Source of the DNA: Micromonospora sp. RP3T
Lineage (GTDB): Bacteria; Actinomycetota; Actinomycetes; Mycobacteriales; Micromonosporaceae
DNA: 64,000 nucleotides
Assembly (NCBI RefSeq): GCF_003027925.1
Contig: NZ_PYPS01000015.1
Span: 62,001-126,000, forward strand
Reading direction: 5' to 3'
In this document: positions 25,020-33,295 of the stretch, piece by piece
Numbering within the stretch: the first letter of the stretch is position 1
Layout: each line of letters starts with the position of its first letter
Translations under genes and position numbers: made by a program
The notes under the pieces: generated by a model
The model's input: only the letters and a program-made list of their open reading frames with translations
What the model was told of the DNA's origin: nothing
Databases searched by the model: none

Positions 25020-27397
25020 TGGCAGGCCTCGCAACTCTCGGGGTTCTCCAGGGAGCAGGCGAGCGCCTCGTCGTCGCGGGCGGGCGCCGGGGCGGGCACC
25101 GGGGCCACGGTGGCCTGCTGGATCCGGGTCGCCGGACGCGACCGCAGGTAGTAGGTGGTCTTCAAACCGGACCGCCAGGCGTACCGGTACATCGAGGAGA
25201 GCTTGCCGATGGTCGGCGCGCCCAGGAACAGGTTCAGCGACTGCGACTGGTCGACGTAGGGCGCCCGCGCGGCGGCCAGGTCGATCAGCGCCCGCTGCGG
25301 CAGCTCCCACGCGGTCCGGAACAGTTCCCGCACCTCGGCGGGCAGCTCGGTGACACCCTGCACCGAGCCCTCGGCCCGCTTGATCCGGTCGCGGACCTGC
25401 GGCGTCCACAGGCCACGCGCCTTCAGCTCCCGCACCAGGTACGTGTTGACCTGGAGGAACTCGCCGGACATGGTCTCCCGCTTGAACAGGTTCGACACCT
25501 GCGGCTCGACGCACTCGTAGCAGCCGGCGATCGAGGCGATGGTGGCCGTCGGCGCGATGGCCACCAGCAGCGAGTTGCGCAGCCCGGACGCGGCGATCCG
25601 CGCCCGCAACGCCGCCCACCTGTCGACCTGGGTCGGCGTCGCGCCCCACAGGTCCGGGTGCAGGTCGCCCTTCGCGGCCCGGGTCCGCGGGTACGCGGGA
25701 TGCGGCCCGAACTGCTCGGCCAGCCCGGCGGAGGTCTCCAGCGCGGTCAGCAGGATCTCCTCCTGCACCCGGGTGGACAGCTCCCGCGCCGCCGGTGAGT
25801 CGAACGGCAGGCGCAGCGTGAAGAACGCGTCCTGGAGGCCCATCAGTCCCAGCCCGACCGGCCGCCAGCGCGGATTCGACGCCGCCGCCTGCGCGGCCGG
25901 GTAGTAGTTGATGTCGATCACCCGGTCCAGGAACACCACAGCGGTACGCACCGTGGCCCGCAGCTTCTCCCAGTCGACCCCGTCGGCGGTGACGTGCGCG
26001 CCGAGGTTCACCGAACCGAGGTTGCACACCGCCGTCTCGGCGTCGTCGTTGACCTCCAGGATCTCGGTGCACAGGTTGGACAGGTGGATCACGTTGCCCG
26101 GCTCGCCGGTCTGGTTGGACAGCCGGTTCGCGGCGTCCTTGAACGTCATCCACCCGTTGCCGGTCTGCGCGAGCGTGCGCATCATCCGCCCGTACAGGTC
26201 GCGGGCCCGGACCGTGCGGACCGCCTTCTTCTCGGCCGCCCGGTACGCGGCGTCGAACGCCTCGCCGTACAGGTCGGGCAGTTCCGGCGCGTCGGACGGG
26301 TCGATCAGCGACCAGTCCTCGTCCGCCTCGACCCGGCGCATGAACTCGTCCGGGATCCAGTTGGCCAGGTTGAGGTTGTGGGTCCGCCGGGACTCCTCGC
26401 CGGTGTTGTCCCGCAGCTCCAGGAACTCCTCCACGTCCGGGTGCCACGGCTCCAGGTAGACGCAGGCCGCGCCCTTGCGCCGGCCGCCCTGGTTCACCGC
26501 CGCCACCCCGGCGTCGAGCGTCTTGAGGAACGGCACGATGCCGTTCGACCGCCCGTTCGTGCCCCGGATCAGCGCGCCCCGGCCGCGCACCCGGGACCAG
26601 GAGATGCCGATGCCGCCGGAGAACTTCGACAGCTTCGCCACCTGGTGGTAGCGCTCGTAGATGGAGTCCAGCTCGTCGCGGGGCGAGTCCACCAGGAAGC
26701 ACGACGACATCTGGGTGTGCCGGGTGCCCGAGTTGAACAGCGTGGGGGAGCTGGGCAGGTAGGCCAGGCTGGACATCAGCCGGTAGAGCGCGACCGCCTC
26801 GGCCGGGGTGTGCGACAGCCCGCAGGCCACCCGCAGCAGCCAGTACTGCGGCGTCTCCACCACCAGCCGCGACTCCGGGTGTCGCAGCAGGTAACGGTCC
26901 GCCACCGTGCGCAGGCCGAAGTACTCGAACCGCAGGTCACCGGCCGGGTCCACGGCGTCGTCCAGCTCGTCGGCGTGGCGGGCCACGAACGCGGCGGTGT
27001 CGTCGCCGACCAGCCCCAGCCCGTGCGCGTACCGGATCGACTCGCTGAAGCGCGTCACCTGCTGCCCGCGAACCTCCTCGTCCACGTACGCGGCCAGCAG
27101 CCGGGCGGCCAACCGGGAATATTGCGGCTCCTCGCCGATCAGCTCCGCCGCGGTCTGGATCGACAACCGGTCCAGCTCCGCGGTGCTCGCCCCGTCGTAG
27201 AGCCCGCTGATGGTCCGGGTGGCGACCCGCAGCGGATCGACCTCGGCCAGGTCGGCGACCCAGCGCTCGACCGCCCGGACGATCCGGTTGACGTCGACCG
27301 GTTCGGTGTCGCCGTCCCGCTTGCGGACCCGCATCGCCAGCCGGCGCTGCTCCGGCCCGGTGGCACCGGACCGGGGACTCTCCTGCACGACCGTCAT
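25016..27397 (-). CDS. nrdA: Class I ribonucleotide reductase large (catalytic) subunit NrdA
   Basis: A 793-residue R1 subunit reducing ribonucleotides to deoxyribonucleotides. Residues about 22-110 form the ATP-cone allosteric domain. SSCFL, NLCTEIL and CNLGSVNL mark the active-site region, and the tail ends CEAC, the mobile cysteine pair that re-reduces the active site. The ATG at 27397 has GGGAGAGG just upstream. The leader of about 290 bases contains a cobalamin riboswitch, so when adenosylcobalamin is plentiful this enzyme should be shut off in favour of a B12-dependent class II reductase encoded elsewhere, as described for nrdAB in Streptomyces. Confidence 0.95.
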   Translation of the reverse strand: MTVVQESPRSGATGPEQRRLAMRVRKRDGDTEPVDVNRIVRAVERWVADLAEVDPLRVATRTISGLYDGASTAELDRLSIQTAAELIGEEPQYSRLAARLLAAYVDEEVRGQQVTRFSESIRYAHGLGLVGDDTAAFVARHADELDDAVDPAGDLRFEYFGLRTVADRYLLRHPESRLVVETPQYWLLRVACGLSHTPAEAVALYRLMSSLAYLPSSPTLFNSGTRHTQMSSCFLVDSPRDELDSIYERYHQVAKLSKFSGGIGISWSRVRGRGALIRGTNGRSNGIVPFLKTLDAGVAAVNQGGRRKGAACVYLEPWHPDVEEFLELRDNTGEESRRTHNLNLANWIPDEFMRRVEADEDWSLIDPSDAPELPDLYGEAFDAAYRAAEKKAVRTVRARDLYGRMMRTLAQTGNGWMTFKDAANRLSNQTGEPGNVIHLSNLCTEILEVNDDAETAVCNLGSVNLGAHVTADGVDWEKLRATVRTAVVFLDRVIDINYYPAAQAAASNPRWRPVGLGLMGLQDAFFTLRLPFDSPAARELSTRVQEEILLTALETSAGLAEQFGPHPAYPRTRAAKGDLHPDLWGATPTQVDRWAALRARIAASGLRNSLLVAIAPTATIASIAGCYECVEPQVSNLFKRETMSGEFLQVNTYLVRELKARGLWTPQVRDRIKRAEGSVQGVTELPAEVRELFRTAWELPQRALIDLAAARAPYVDQSQSLNLFLGAPTIGKLSSMYRYAWRSGLKTTYYLRSRPATRIQQATVAPVPAPAPARDDEALACSLENPESCEACQ

Positions 27398-27859
27398 GAC
27401 CTCTCCCTCGCTGTCACCGATGGTCTCGGCCGGCGGGAGAACGCCAACGGGCACGGCACGCAGGACCGGCCCGGCTGCTGGCGTAGGTCGTCCCGCGCGA
27501 CCGTCGACCGCCGCGCGCGGCAGCGCACGGCGCGCTGGCAGGTCTTCGGACTCGCGGGCGTGACACGAGGTCGCCTACTGGCCGTCGCTTCCCAGGCCGG
27601 TGGCCCAGTGCTGATGACGGCGGTCGTTCCCACTCACCGCTGCGGGGCAGTCCCGGACTTCCACCGGGTTCCCTCTTGCCTCGGCCGTGCCTGGAAGGCG
27701 CGGCCGAACCAGCTGCGGGGACACCATATATGGCGGTGATGGCCGGCGGGCAACACCAGATGTCGCGTCGGGCGTGTCGGCTGCGTCTCACTGTCCACGA
27801 TGCCGGACGGACGCCGCCCGCGGTTGGCGCTCCCCGGAGCCGGGGACGATAGTGGCGGC
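27398..27859. other. Divergent leader region of nrdAB and the PrsW-like gene
   Basis: No gene. It holds the riboswitch (27531-27690, minus strand) and, between it and nrdA, a likely expression platform: minus-strand TTCTCCC (27435-27441) can pair with GGGAGAG (27401-27407), the nrdA ribosome site. The rest, up to the PrsW-like start, shows no clear element. Confidence 0.5.
27531..27690 (-). ncRNA. Cobalamin (adenosylcobalamin) riboswitch
   Basis: Read on the minus strand, the leader has the conserved B12-box elements in order: AGGGAACCCGGTGGAAGTCC, the GACTGCCCCGCAGC region, CTGGGAAGCGACGGCCAGTA, and the 3' block GCGAGTCCGAAGACCTGCC. These are hallmarks of the cobalamin riboswitch family. 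It ends about 135 bases before the nrdA start. Binding of adenosylcobalamin should lower nrdAB expression. Ends are approximate. Confidence 0.93.
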
Positions 27860-28690
27860 ATGGCGAATCTCGGACGCCGCTGGGCGTGGCTCCTGGTCCT
27901 GCTGGTCGGCGTCGGACTGTTCCTGCTGGTGCTGGAGACCCTGATCGGCACCCGGAACATCAACTTCGTACCCGCGCTCATCGTGCTCGGCGCCGCGATC
28001 GCGCCGGCCACGTTCCTCACGTTCGCCGAGGGCCGGTCCGGCCGCTGGCGGGTCCCGGGCGCGATCGTCGGCCTCGCCGCGTTCCTCGGCGGGGTGATCG
28101 GTGTCGTCGCGGCCGGCTGGCTGGAGTACGACACGTTGCACCGGCTCGGCGTGCTGCCGATGGTCCTCGTCGGCCTGATCGAGGAGACCGCGAAGCTCAT
28201 CGTGCCGGTCGGTGTCCTGCTGCTGTGGCGGCGGCACCGGTCGCCGGGGGAGGGGCTGGTGATCGGCGTGGCCTCCGGCGCCGGATTCGCCGCGCTGGAG
28301 ACGATGGGTTACGCGTTCACCGCGCTGGTCGGGTCGCAGGGCAACCTCGGCGCGGTCGAGCAGACACTGCTGATCCGCGGTCTCACCGCGCCGGCCGCGC
28401 ACCTGTCCTGGACCGGGCTCACGGCCGGCGCGTTGTTCGCCCTCGCCGCCGCGCCCGGCGGCCGCCGGCTCGCCGCGTTCCTGCTGACCTTCGCCGCGGC
28501 GGTCACGTTGCACACCTGCTGGGACACGTTCGGCACGCAGGCCGCGTACCTGTTCATCGGCGGCGTGTCGCTGGGCTGGCTGCTGCTGCGCCTGCACCTC
28601 GACCGCGAGCGGCCGGGCGCGGTGACCACGATGTCGCCGGGCGCTCCCGAGCCGGTCGGCGGCGTCGCGGGCGGGCCGGCTACCAGGTGA
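27860..28690 (+). CDS. PrsW-family intramembrane metalloprotease
   Basis: A 276-residue multi-pass membrane protein with about eight hydrophobic helices. The PrsW signature is visible: LIEETAKL (EExxK), GFAALE in a following helix, and a late HTCWD, residues thought to form the membrane-buried metal site. Family members cleave anti-sigma factors or related membrane proteins; in Bacillus subtilis PrsW acts on RsiW. I chose the ATG at 27860 giving MANLGRRWAW; an ATG 60 bases upstream would add a hydrophilic tail. The nearest anti-sigma gene is 25 kb away, so its target is unknown. Its last 11 bases overlap the convergent P450 gene. Confidence 0.8.
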   Translation: MANLGRRWAWLLVLLVGVGLFLLVLETLIGTRNINFVPALIVLGAAIAPATFLTFAEGRSGRWRVPGAIVGLAAFLGGVIGVVAAGWLEYDTLHRLGVLPMVLVGLIEETAKLIVPVGVLLLWRRHRSPGEGLVIGVASGAGFAALETMGYAFTALVGSQGNLGAVEQTLLIRGLTAPAAHLSWTGLTAGALFALAAAPGGRRLAAFLLTFAAAVTLHTCWDTFGTQAAYLFIGGVSLGWLLLRLHLDRERPGAVTTMSPGAPEPVGGVAGGPATR

Positions 28691-29903
28691 CCGGCAGCCC
28701 GACCGGGCCGAGGATGGCGTGGCCCGGCTTCCACGGCACCTCGTCCGGCGGCACCGCGAGGCGCAGGCCGGGCAGCTCCCGCAGCAGCAGGCCGAGCGCG
28801 GTGCGCACCTCCAGCGCGCCCAGGTGGGCCCCGATGCAGTAGTGCGCGCCGTGCCCGAAGGACAGGTGCGGCGTGGGTGCGCGGTCGAAGTCCATCCGTT
28901 CCGGGTCGGGGAACACCGCCGGGTCGCGGTTGGCGGCGTCGTGCGAGGGGACCACGATGTCGCCCGCCGCCAGTCGGGCGCCGCTGGGCAGCGTCACGTC
29001 CGCCATCACCCGCCGCGGCATCTCGTCGCCGTTCGCGGTGGAGTGCAGCCGCTCCAGCTCGGCGACCGCGCCGTCCAGCCGTTCGGGGTGCGCGACAAGA
29101 TGCGCCCAACCGGTGCCGGCCGGCCCGTACGGCTCGGTCTGGAGCACGTGGACGAACGTGGCGATCGAGCTGGCCGTGGTCTCCCAGCCGCCCACCACGA
29201 GCGAGATCGGCAGCTTGATCTGGACGTCCACCGGCTGGTCGGCGGCGACGGTCGCGATCCGGCCGAGCAGGTCGTCGCCGGGTCGGTCGCGTCGCTGTTC
29301 GAGCTGCTCCCACAGGTAGCCGCCCATCTCCTCGGCGGACCGGGCGGCCTCCTCGCGGCTCAGGTCGCCGGCGCCGAGGAACATGTCGCCCCACCGGCGG
29401 AACCGCATCCGGTCGTCGGCCGGCAGGCCGAGCAGGTCACAGATCACGTCCAGCGCGAACGGGACGGCGAAGTCGCGGACCAGGTCCGCCGGAGCGCCCC
29501 GGACCACCATCGCGCTGAGCCGCTCCTCGGCCGCGGTCCGGACCGCGTCGCGCAGCCCGTCGACGGCCGGCCTGGTGAACGCGTCCTTCACGGTGCCGCG
29601 CACCCGGGCGTGCTCGGCCCCGTCCATGCCGAGCATGGTGCCGGACACGTCGACCTCGTCGGCGTACGCGGCGGCGGCCCGGGAGAAGACGTCCTGCCGG
29701 CGCAGCACCTCGCGCACGTCGGCGTACCGGCAGATCAGCAGCGCCGGCACCGGTTCGCCGCCGACCCGGCGGACGATGGGCACCACCGGAGAGCCGGCGG
29801 CGAACCGGGCGTAGTCGGGGTGCTTGCGTGGGCCGGGCGGCCGGTTGACGCCGTCGGCGTCCTGGTAGAAGGGGTGGGGCAGGCGGGCCTCGATGTCCGT
29901 CAT
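28680..29903 (-). CDS. Cytochrome P450
   Basis: A 407-residue soluble bacterial P450. FGHGAHYCIGAHL contains the heme-ligand cysteine C356; VVGGWETTAS is the oxygen-activating I-helix (Glu-Thr pair); AELERLH is the ExxR block. It is of the CYP105/107-like actinobacterial type that hydroxylates or epoxidises small molecules using a separate ferredoxin and reductase, neither of which is beside it. The start ATG is 18 bases from a strong hairpin that separates it from the upstream TIM-barrel gene, so it probably has its own promoter in or near that region. No biosynthetic cluster surrounds it, so the substrate cannot be guessed. Confidence 0.93.
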   Translation of the reverse strand: MTDIEARLPHPFYQDADGVNRPPGPRKHPDYARFAAGSPVVPIVRRVGGEPVPALLICRYADVREVLRRQDVFSRAAAAYADEVDVSGTMLGMDGAEHARVRGTVKDAFTRPAVDGLRDAVRTAAEERLSAMVVRGAPADLVRDFAVPFALDVICDLLGLPADDRMRFRRWGDMFLGAGDLSREEAARSAEEMGGYLWEQLEQRRDRPGDDLLGRIATVAADQPVDVQIKLPISLVVGGWETTASSIATFVHVLQTEPYGPAGTGWAHLVAHPERLDGAVAELERLHSTANGDEMPRRVMADVTLPSGARLAAGDIVVPSHDAANRDPAVFPDPERMDFDRAPTPHLSFGHGAHYCIGAHLGALEVRTALGLLLRELPGLRLAVPPDEVPWKPGHAILGPVGLPVTW

Positions 29904-29920
29904 CCGTCCACACTGCCAGT

Positions 29921-29956
29921 TCCGCCCCGACGGCGCGGGCCCGCCGTCGGGGCGGA
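29921..29956 (-). terminator. Strong hairpin terminator after the TIM-barrel gene
   Basis: TCCGCCCCGACGGCG (29921-29935) and its exact complement (29942-29956) pair over 15 bases around a six-base loop, starting three bases after the stop codon of the minus-strand gene at 29960. It very likely ends that transcript. Confidence 0.75.
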
Positions 29957-29959
29957 CGC

Positions 29960-30973
29960 CTAGCCGGCCGACCGGTTCGACGCGCGGGCGCGGCCGTACT
30001 CGGCGAGGGCGTGGAAGGCGGCCTTGGGTGTCCACGAGCCGTCCGGCAGCACCCGCACGATGCCCCGGGCCGCCAGGTCGAAGTCGTGCTCCGGGTCCCC
30101 GGTGGTGGGCAGGTGCCGGTTCGCGAACGTGTAGACGAAGGCCGCCTCCACCCCGCCCGCCTCGTAGTCGCGCAGCAGGTCGACGAGGTAGCGGGCCTGG
30201 CCCTCCTCGTCGCGCTCCAGCGTCGCGGTGAGCTTCGCCGCCCGGCCGTGCTCGTCGTAGGTGACCGGTTCCGTCGCGCCCGCGACGTCGGCGGCGCCCC
30301 GGTACGTGCAGCAGCCGAACTCCGTGGCGGCGTACGGCTTGCCCTGGCCCACCGCCGCCGCGAGGCTCTGCGGAAACGCCGCCGCGTTCGTGGCGTCGCG
30401 GTAGCCGGCGTCGCTGGCGATGATGTCGAACGGGGTCCAGTCGACGCCTTCGAGGGGGATCGAGGCGTATCCGACCGGGCCACCGAACCGCTCGCGCACC
30501 GCGGGAAGCACGTCGGCGAAGAAGTCGCGCACCGCGGCCCGCGCGACCGGGACCGCCTCCCGCATCCGCATCGGATCGGTGAACAGCGCCAGGCGCTCGG
30601 TCAGGTCGCGGCCGGGCAGGAAGCCCTCGGTGAACATGGAGATCTCGGAGCCGGTGAGGTAGACGACGGTGGCGCCCTCACGTCGCAGCCGCTCGGCCCG
30701 TTCGGCGCCGTCGAGCAGGAACGCCATGAGCCCGGCGCGGTCCAGGCCGTTGGTGAACGGGCAGTACCACACCTCCAGCCCCGTTTCGGCCGCCAGGCGC
30801 GCGGTCAGCTCCAGCCGGTCCTGGACGCCGCCGGTGATCCGCACCGCGTCGCAGTGCAGTTCGTCCCGGATGACCCGCAGGTCGCGCCGTACGGTCTCCG
30901 GGTCGAAGGGTTCGTGGGTGGTGGACCCGGCGCTCACGAAGCCGGTGTCGTAGTTCATGCCGAAGACGCGCAT
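29960..30973 (-). CDS. TIM-barrel-like protein of unknown function (glycosidase-like)
   Basis: A 337-residue cytosolic protein without signal peptide. Alternating strand-helix text (VFGMNYDTGF, DAVRITGGVQDR, EVWYCPFTNG, VYLTGSEISMF, GYASIPLEGVDWTPFD, YAATEFGCCTYRGA, VEAAFVYTFANR) suggests a beta/alpha barrel. The glutamates in TGSEIS and ATEFG stand where clan-A glycosidases keep their two catalytic acids. Substrate is unknown; from memory some homologues carry the label 'abortive infection protein', but nothing here supports a defence role. It diverges from a TetR gene over two palindromes and is probably repressed by that protein. Confidence 0.6.
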   Translation of the reverse strand: MRVFGMNYDTGFVSAGSTTHEPFDPETVRRDLRVIRDELHCDAVRITGGVQDRLELTARLAAETGLEVWYCPFTNGLDRAGLMAFLLDGAERAERLRREGATVVYLTGSEISMFTEGFLPGRDLTERLALFTDPMRMREAVPVARAAVRDFFADVLPAVRERFGGPVGYASIPLEGVDWTPFDIIASDAGYRDATNAAAFPQSLAAAVGQGKPYAATEFGCCTYRGAADVAGATEPVTYDEHGRAAKLTATLERDEEGQARYLVDLLRDYEAGGVEAAFVYTFANRHLPTTGDPEHDFDLAARGIVRVLPDGSWTPKAAFHALAEYGRARASNRSAG

Positions 30974-30997
30974 CCCGCGTTTCCTCCCCGCTCATAA

Positions 30998-31036
30998 GGT
31001 ACGCCGCGTACCCTACAGGGTACGTCGAGTACCCTG
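30998..31036. promoter_or_regulatory. Two TetR-type operators between divergent genes
   Basis: GGTAC-N5-GTACC (30998-31012) and CAGGGTAC-N5-GTACCCTG (31016-31036) are two palindromes with identical GTAC-N5-GTAC cores and centres 21 bases apart, about two DNA turns. They fill the space between the TIM-barrel gene (start 30973) and the TetR gene (start 31043) and fit cooperative binding by the TetR protein, repressing both genes. Confidence 0.75.
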
Positions 31037-31042
31037 CAAGCC

Positions 31043-31624
31043 ATGGGCACGAGGCGCCGGGGCGAGGAACTGGAACGGGCGATCCTGCACGCCGCCGCAG
31101 CGGAACTGCGCGAATCCGGATACTCGGGGATGACGATGGACCGGGTCGCCGCCCGCGCCGGGACCAACAAGAACGCCATCTACCGCCGGTGGCCGCACCG
31201 GGCGGCGCTGGGCATCGCGGCGTACCGCCACCTGTCCGACGCCGCCATGCCGAACCCGGACACCGGAACGTTGCGCGGCGACGCGCTGGAGATGCTCCGC
31301 CGGGCCAACGAGACGTGGTCCTCGCCGCACGGGACGATCCTGCGCGGCCTGCTCGCCGCCGCGGCCGACGACCCGGAGCTGCTCACCCTGATGCGGGAGC
31401 GCTCCGGCGCGGACACCATGGACCGCGCGTGGCTCGGCATGCTGGACCGGGCCGCGGCCCGGGGCGAGGCGCCGGCGGCGGCCGTCCGGCCCCGGGTGGC
31501 GACGGCGCCGATGATGCTGCTCCGCGCCGAGTACGCGATGCGCGGCATCCCCTCGGTCCCCGACGAGGTGCTTGTCGAGATCGTGGACGAGGTGTTCCTG
31601 CCCCTGGTGCGCGGCCACGGCTGA
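31043..31624 (+). CDS. TetR-family repressor
   Basis: A 193-residue regulator. Residues about 10-55 are the TetR helix-turn-helix (AILHAAAAELRESGYSGM, VAARAGTNKNAIYRRWPHR); the rest is the helical ligand-binding and dimer domain with the C-terminal form common in actinobacteria. Its ATG lies only six bases beyond the right-hand operator, so it should repress itself as well as the divergent gene. No ribosome site precedes the start, so the message may be leaderless. The inducer is unknown, but is likely a substrate or product of the TIM-barrel protein. Confidence 0.87.
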   Translation: MGTRRRGEELERAILHAAAAELRESGYSGMTMDRVAARAGTNKNAIYRRWPHRAALGIAAYRHLSDAAMPNPDTGTLRGDALEMLRRANETWSSPHGTILRGLLAAAADDPELLTLMRERSGADTMDRAWLGMLDRAAARGEAPAAAVRPRVATAPMMLLRAEYAMRGIPSVPDEVLVEIVDEVFLPLVRGHG

Positions 31625-31710
31625 CCGGCGCCGACCCGCACGGCGGCCCCGGCTGGACCGGCAGTGGCACCGGCCCGCCGGACGGTTCGTGGATCGGCGG
31701 TCGCGCGGCC

Positions 31711-33159
31711 TCAGGACCCGCTCGGCACCGTGGCCGGGCGCCGCCGGCGGAGCAGCCCGAGCACGCCGTCGAGGACGAGGAAGCCGAGCAGCGGGCCGCC
31801 GAACCAGGGCAGCGCCCAGCCGAGCGCCACCACCACCGGCACCCCGACCAGCAGCGCTCCCCGGCGCACCCCGCGTACCGCCCCACGGGTCGGCGGCGCG
31901 CCCAGCGGGGTCCGGCGGTCGGTGCGGGTGGGGCGGCGCTGCCACCACATTCGGTACCCCCAGACGACGACGCAGAGCAGACCGAGCGCGAGCGCGGCGA
32001 GCAGAGCCTGGTTGACCGGCCCGAAGAGCCGGCCCATGTGGGCCTGGATGCCGAGTTTGCTGAGCTTCGCCAGGACCGGCCAGTCGGCGAAGTCGCTGCG
32101 GGCGGTGACCGCGCCGCTGACCGGGTCGACGGCGACCCGGTCGTAGCCGACCGGCCACACGTCGTCGGTCTGCGCGACCGTCCACGCGGTGCCGTCCTCA
32201 GCCGCGGGGGTGATCGCGAGCGGCCCGGACAGGCCGGCGGCGCGGGCACTGCCCAGCACCCGGTCGTAGATCGCCGGGTCCGCCGCCGGGGCGACGGACG
32301 ACCCGCCGTGCTGGTGTCCGCCACCGGCGGCCGGTGGCGGGCCGGCGAGTGCGGTGGAGATCTCGGGGGCACCGGCACGCAGCGCGTCCAGGCCGGCGCC
32401 GAAGTTCGCCCCGGCGTAGCGTGACCAGGTCAGGCCGGTGGCGGAGAGGAACAGCAGGCCGACGGAGAGCCAGACGCCGGTCGTGGCGTGCCAGCCTCGG
32501 GTGCGCCGCACGCCCCGGCCGGCGGACAGGTCGGGTACCAGCAGGTGCCGGACGCGGGCCCGGCCGGCGGCGCGCCGACGCCACCACAGCACCACGCCAC
32601 CCAGCGCCAGCACCCACAGCCAGCTCGCCGCGATCTCCGAGTAGTGCCGGCCGACATCACCCAGGTGCAGGTTGCGGTGCAGGTCGTCCAGCCAGGTGGT
32701 GGCCGGCGTCGAGCCGAACCAGGTGGTCAACCGGCCGGACACCCGGGCGGTGTACGGGTCCACGTAGACGGTGTGCTGCCGGTCGCCGAGGTCGTCGCGG
32801 GCGAACACCACCCGGGTGGTCCGGTCGCCCTGACCGGGCTGCACCCCGGTGAGCGTGCCGTCGGGGTGCACGGCACGGGCGGCGGCGATCTGCTCGGCGA
32901 GCGGTCGGGGCTGCTCGCCGACGGTGGAGACGGTGAGCTTGTCACCGTAGAACGCGTCGTCGAGCTGCGGGGTGAGCGTGTAGGCCAGCCCGGTGAGCGC
33001 GGCGACCAGCAGGAACGGCGCGACGAGGATGCCGGCGTAGAAGTGCAGGCGGGTCAGCAGTGCGGTCAGCGGCGTGGGCCGACGCGCCGGTCGGGCCGGC
33101 CCGGCTGGCGCGGTGGGGGAAGCCGGCGCGCGGTCGCCGGGCAGTTCGGTCAGGGACAC
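31711..33159 (-). CDS. PepSY-associated membrane protein (iron-uptake reductase-like)
   Basis: A 482-residue membrane protein of the PepSY_TM type. Four main hydrophobic segments are seen (HFYAGILVAPFLLVAALTG; ASWLWVLALGGVVLWW; GVWLSVGLLFLSATGLTW; NQALLAALALGLLCVVVWGY), with periplasmic PepSY-like regions between. Conserved histidines in RLHFYAG, DLHRNLHLG, GWHATTG and IQAHMGRLFG could bind heme; relatives such as PiuB-type proteins reduce ferric siderophores or other metals at the membrane. An HQHGG stretch in the outer loop may bind metal. GTG start. It is the last gene of the copper/heme operon, 136 bases after the CopD-CtaG gene, so its co-transcription is likely but less certain. Confidence 0.78.
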   Translation of the reverse strand: MSLTELPGDRAPASPTAPAGPARPARRPTPLTALLTRLHFYAGILVAPFLLVAALTGLAYTLTPQLDDAFYGDKLTVSTVGEQPRPLAEQIAAARAVHPDGTLTGVQPGQGDRTTRVVFARDDLGDRQHTVYVDPYTARVSGRLTTWFGSTPATTWLDDLHRNLHLGDVGRHYSEIAASWLWVLALGGVVLWWRRRAAGRARVRHLLVPDLSAGRGVRRTRGWHATTGVWLSVGLLFLSATGLTWSRYAGANFGAGLDALRAGAPEISTALAGPPPAAGGGHQHGGSSVAPAADPAIYDRVLGSARAAGLSGPLAITPAAEDGTAWTVAQTDDVWPVGYDRVAVDPVSGAVTARSDFADWPVLAKLSKLGIQAHMGRLFGPVNQALLAALALGLLCVVVWGYRMWWQRRPTRTDRRTPLGAPPTRGAVRGVRRGALLVGVPVVVALGWALPWFGGPLLGFLVLDGVLGLLRRRRPATVPSGS

Positions 33160-33295
33160 GTGGGCAACTCCGATCGGAACGAGGAACGGGGAATGGCCGG
33201 CCCGCTGCCCGTCGAGCCGTGCCGTGGTGCGCGGTTTCCGCCTCCCGGGTGAATGGTCGGGCCGGGTCGCGCGGAAGTTCCCGCCGGTGTTCCGA

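Noticed and set aside
29960..30973. Phage-defence (abortive infection) role for the TIM-barrel protein
   Set aside because: Only a remembered database label points that way; there is no nuclease, toxin or NTPase motif and no defence neighbours.
30998..31036. The tandem palindromes as a phage or integron attachment site
   Set aside because: They fit operators for the adjacent TetR gene, and no integrase or mobile genes are present.
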